Shown in pieces: positions 5,418-5,618 of a stretch of 5,618 bases of DNA. Positions within the stretch are counted from its first letter, which is position 1, and each line of letters opens with the position of its first letter. This DNA is from Planctomycetota bacterium (lineage in GTDB: Bacteria > Planctomycetota > Brocadiia > Brocadiales > Bathyanammoxibiaceae): assembly GCA_030623665.1 (NCBI GenBank), contig JAUXLO010000130.1:1-5618 (forward strand), in the 5' to 3' direction. The translations under genes and the position numbers were made by a program. The notes under the pieces are model-generated. The model was not told the DNA's origin. It saw only the letters and a list, made by a program, of their open reading frames with translations, and did no database searches.

Positions 5418-5618
5418 ATGAATGCATTAAACTTAAGGGTGCTTGCGGTTCTGTCAGTTTTTTGCCTGGGCCTTTTGCTGCTCCAGCACACAGTCACACT
5501 GGGAGGTCAAGAGCCGAGTCTTAAAGAGCTGATGCAAAAGAGACTGGATTATATGGGGGATTTACTTGGCGGACTTGCAGTAGACGACTGGTCCAAGATA
5601 GAGAGGGGCGCAGAGGGC
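5418..5618 (+). CDS. exported protein, N-terminal part (possible cytochrome c-prime-like helical protein)
   Basis: The first 67 codons of a protein that runs off the right edge. It starts with a clear Sec-type signal: Arg7 in the n-region, a hydrophobic core at about 8-22 (rich in Leu and Val) and a likely cleavage region near residues 25-31 (TVTLGGQ). No lipobox cysteine is placed for lipoprotein processing; Cys16 is within the core. The mature part opens with LKELMQKRLDYMGDLLGGLAVDDW (split: 35-46 and 47-58), an amphipathic helix with a following Leu-Ala-Asp-Asp-Trp turn. This pattern resembles the first helix of small periplasmic four-helix proteins such as cytochrome c-prime, but the heme-binding CxxCH motif would lie near the C-terminus, outside the window, so this is only a guess. 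It is divergent from the glycan operon, with no evidence that the two are functionally linked. Confidence 0.75.
   Translation, partial: MNALNLRVLAVLSVFCLGLLLLQHTVTLGGQEPSLKELMQKRLDYMGDLLGGLAVDDWSKIERGAEG

Noticed and set aside
5237..5497. 86-codon minus-strand open frame
   Set aside because: It overlaps the start, ribosome binding site and signal peptide of the plus-strand gene, and its composition shows no protein-like pattern.

Overview
The window holds a minus-strand, tightly packed glycan-modification operon (about 4897 down to 1, running off the left edge) and, diverging from it on the plus strand, the first 67 codons of an exported protein that runs off the right edge. The two directions are separated by about 520 bases of non-coding DNA with candidate promoters and several short palindromes.

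In transcription order the operon encodes: (1) a Gfo/Idh/MocA-family NAD(P)-dependent sugar oxidoreductase; (2) a DegT/DnrJ/EryC1/StrS-family PLP sugar aminotransferase, with a 4-base ATGA overlap; (3) a GT2 glycosyltransferase of the dolichyl/undecaprenyl-phosphate sugar synthase type; (4) a GT39/ArnT-type polytopic membrane glycosyltransferase overlapping gene 3 by 17 bases; (5) the N-terminal part of a second GT39 protein, 33 bases further on and about 60% identical to gene 4 by eye. The natural reading is one pathway. The oxidoreductase and aminotransferase convert a nucleotide sugar to a keto and then an amino sugar, as in WlbA/WlbC, WbpB/WbpE or GnnA/GnnB. The GT2 enzyme moves a sugar onto a polyprenyl phosphate, and the GT39 enzymes transfer it to an acceptor on the far side of the membrane. 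The logic parallels ArnB-ArnC-ArnT, but with a different oxidoreductase at the front. The sugar and the acceptor cannot be read from the sequence.

The gene content points to a bacterium with polyprenyl-phosphate-linked envelope glycosylation, most likely diderm. Shine-Dalgarno sites of AGGAGG type support a bacterial host. The N-terminus of the right-hand protein (Sec signal followed by a short amphipathic helix) faintly resembles small periplasmic helical proteins of the cytochrome c-prime type seen in planctomycetes, so a planctomycete origin is possible but not demonstrated.

No RNA genes, insertion sequences, CRISPR arrays or convincing intrinsic terminators were seen. The most notable points are the tandem GT39 pair whose divergence is concentrated in the catalytic first periplasmic loop, the proposed amino-sugar transfer cassette, and a perfect 17-base inverted repeat beside the ribosome binding site of the divergent gene.
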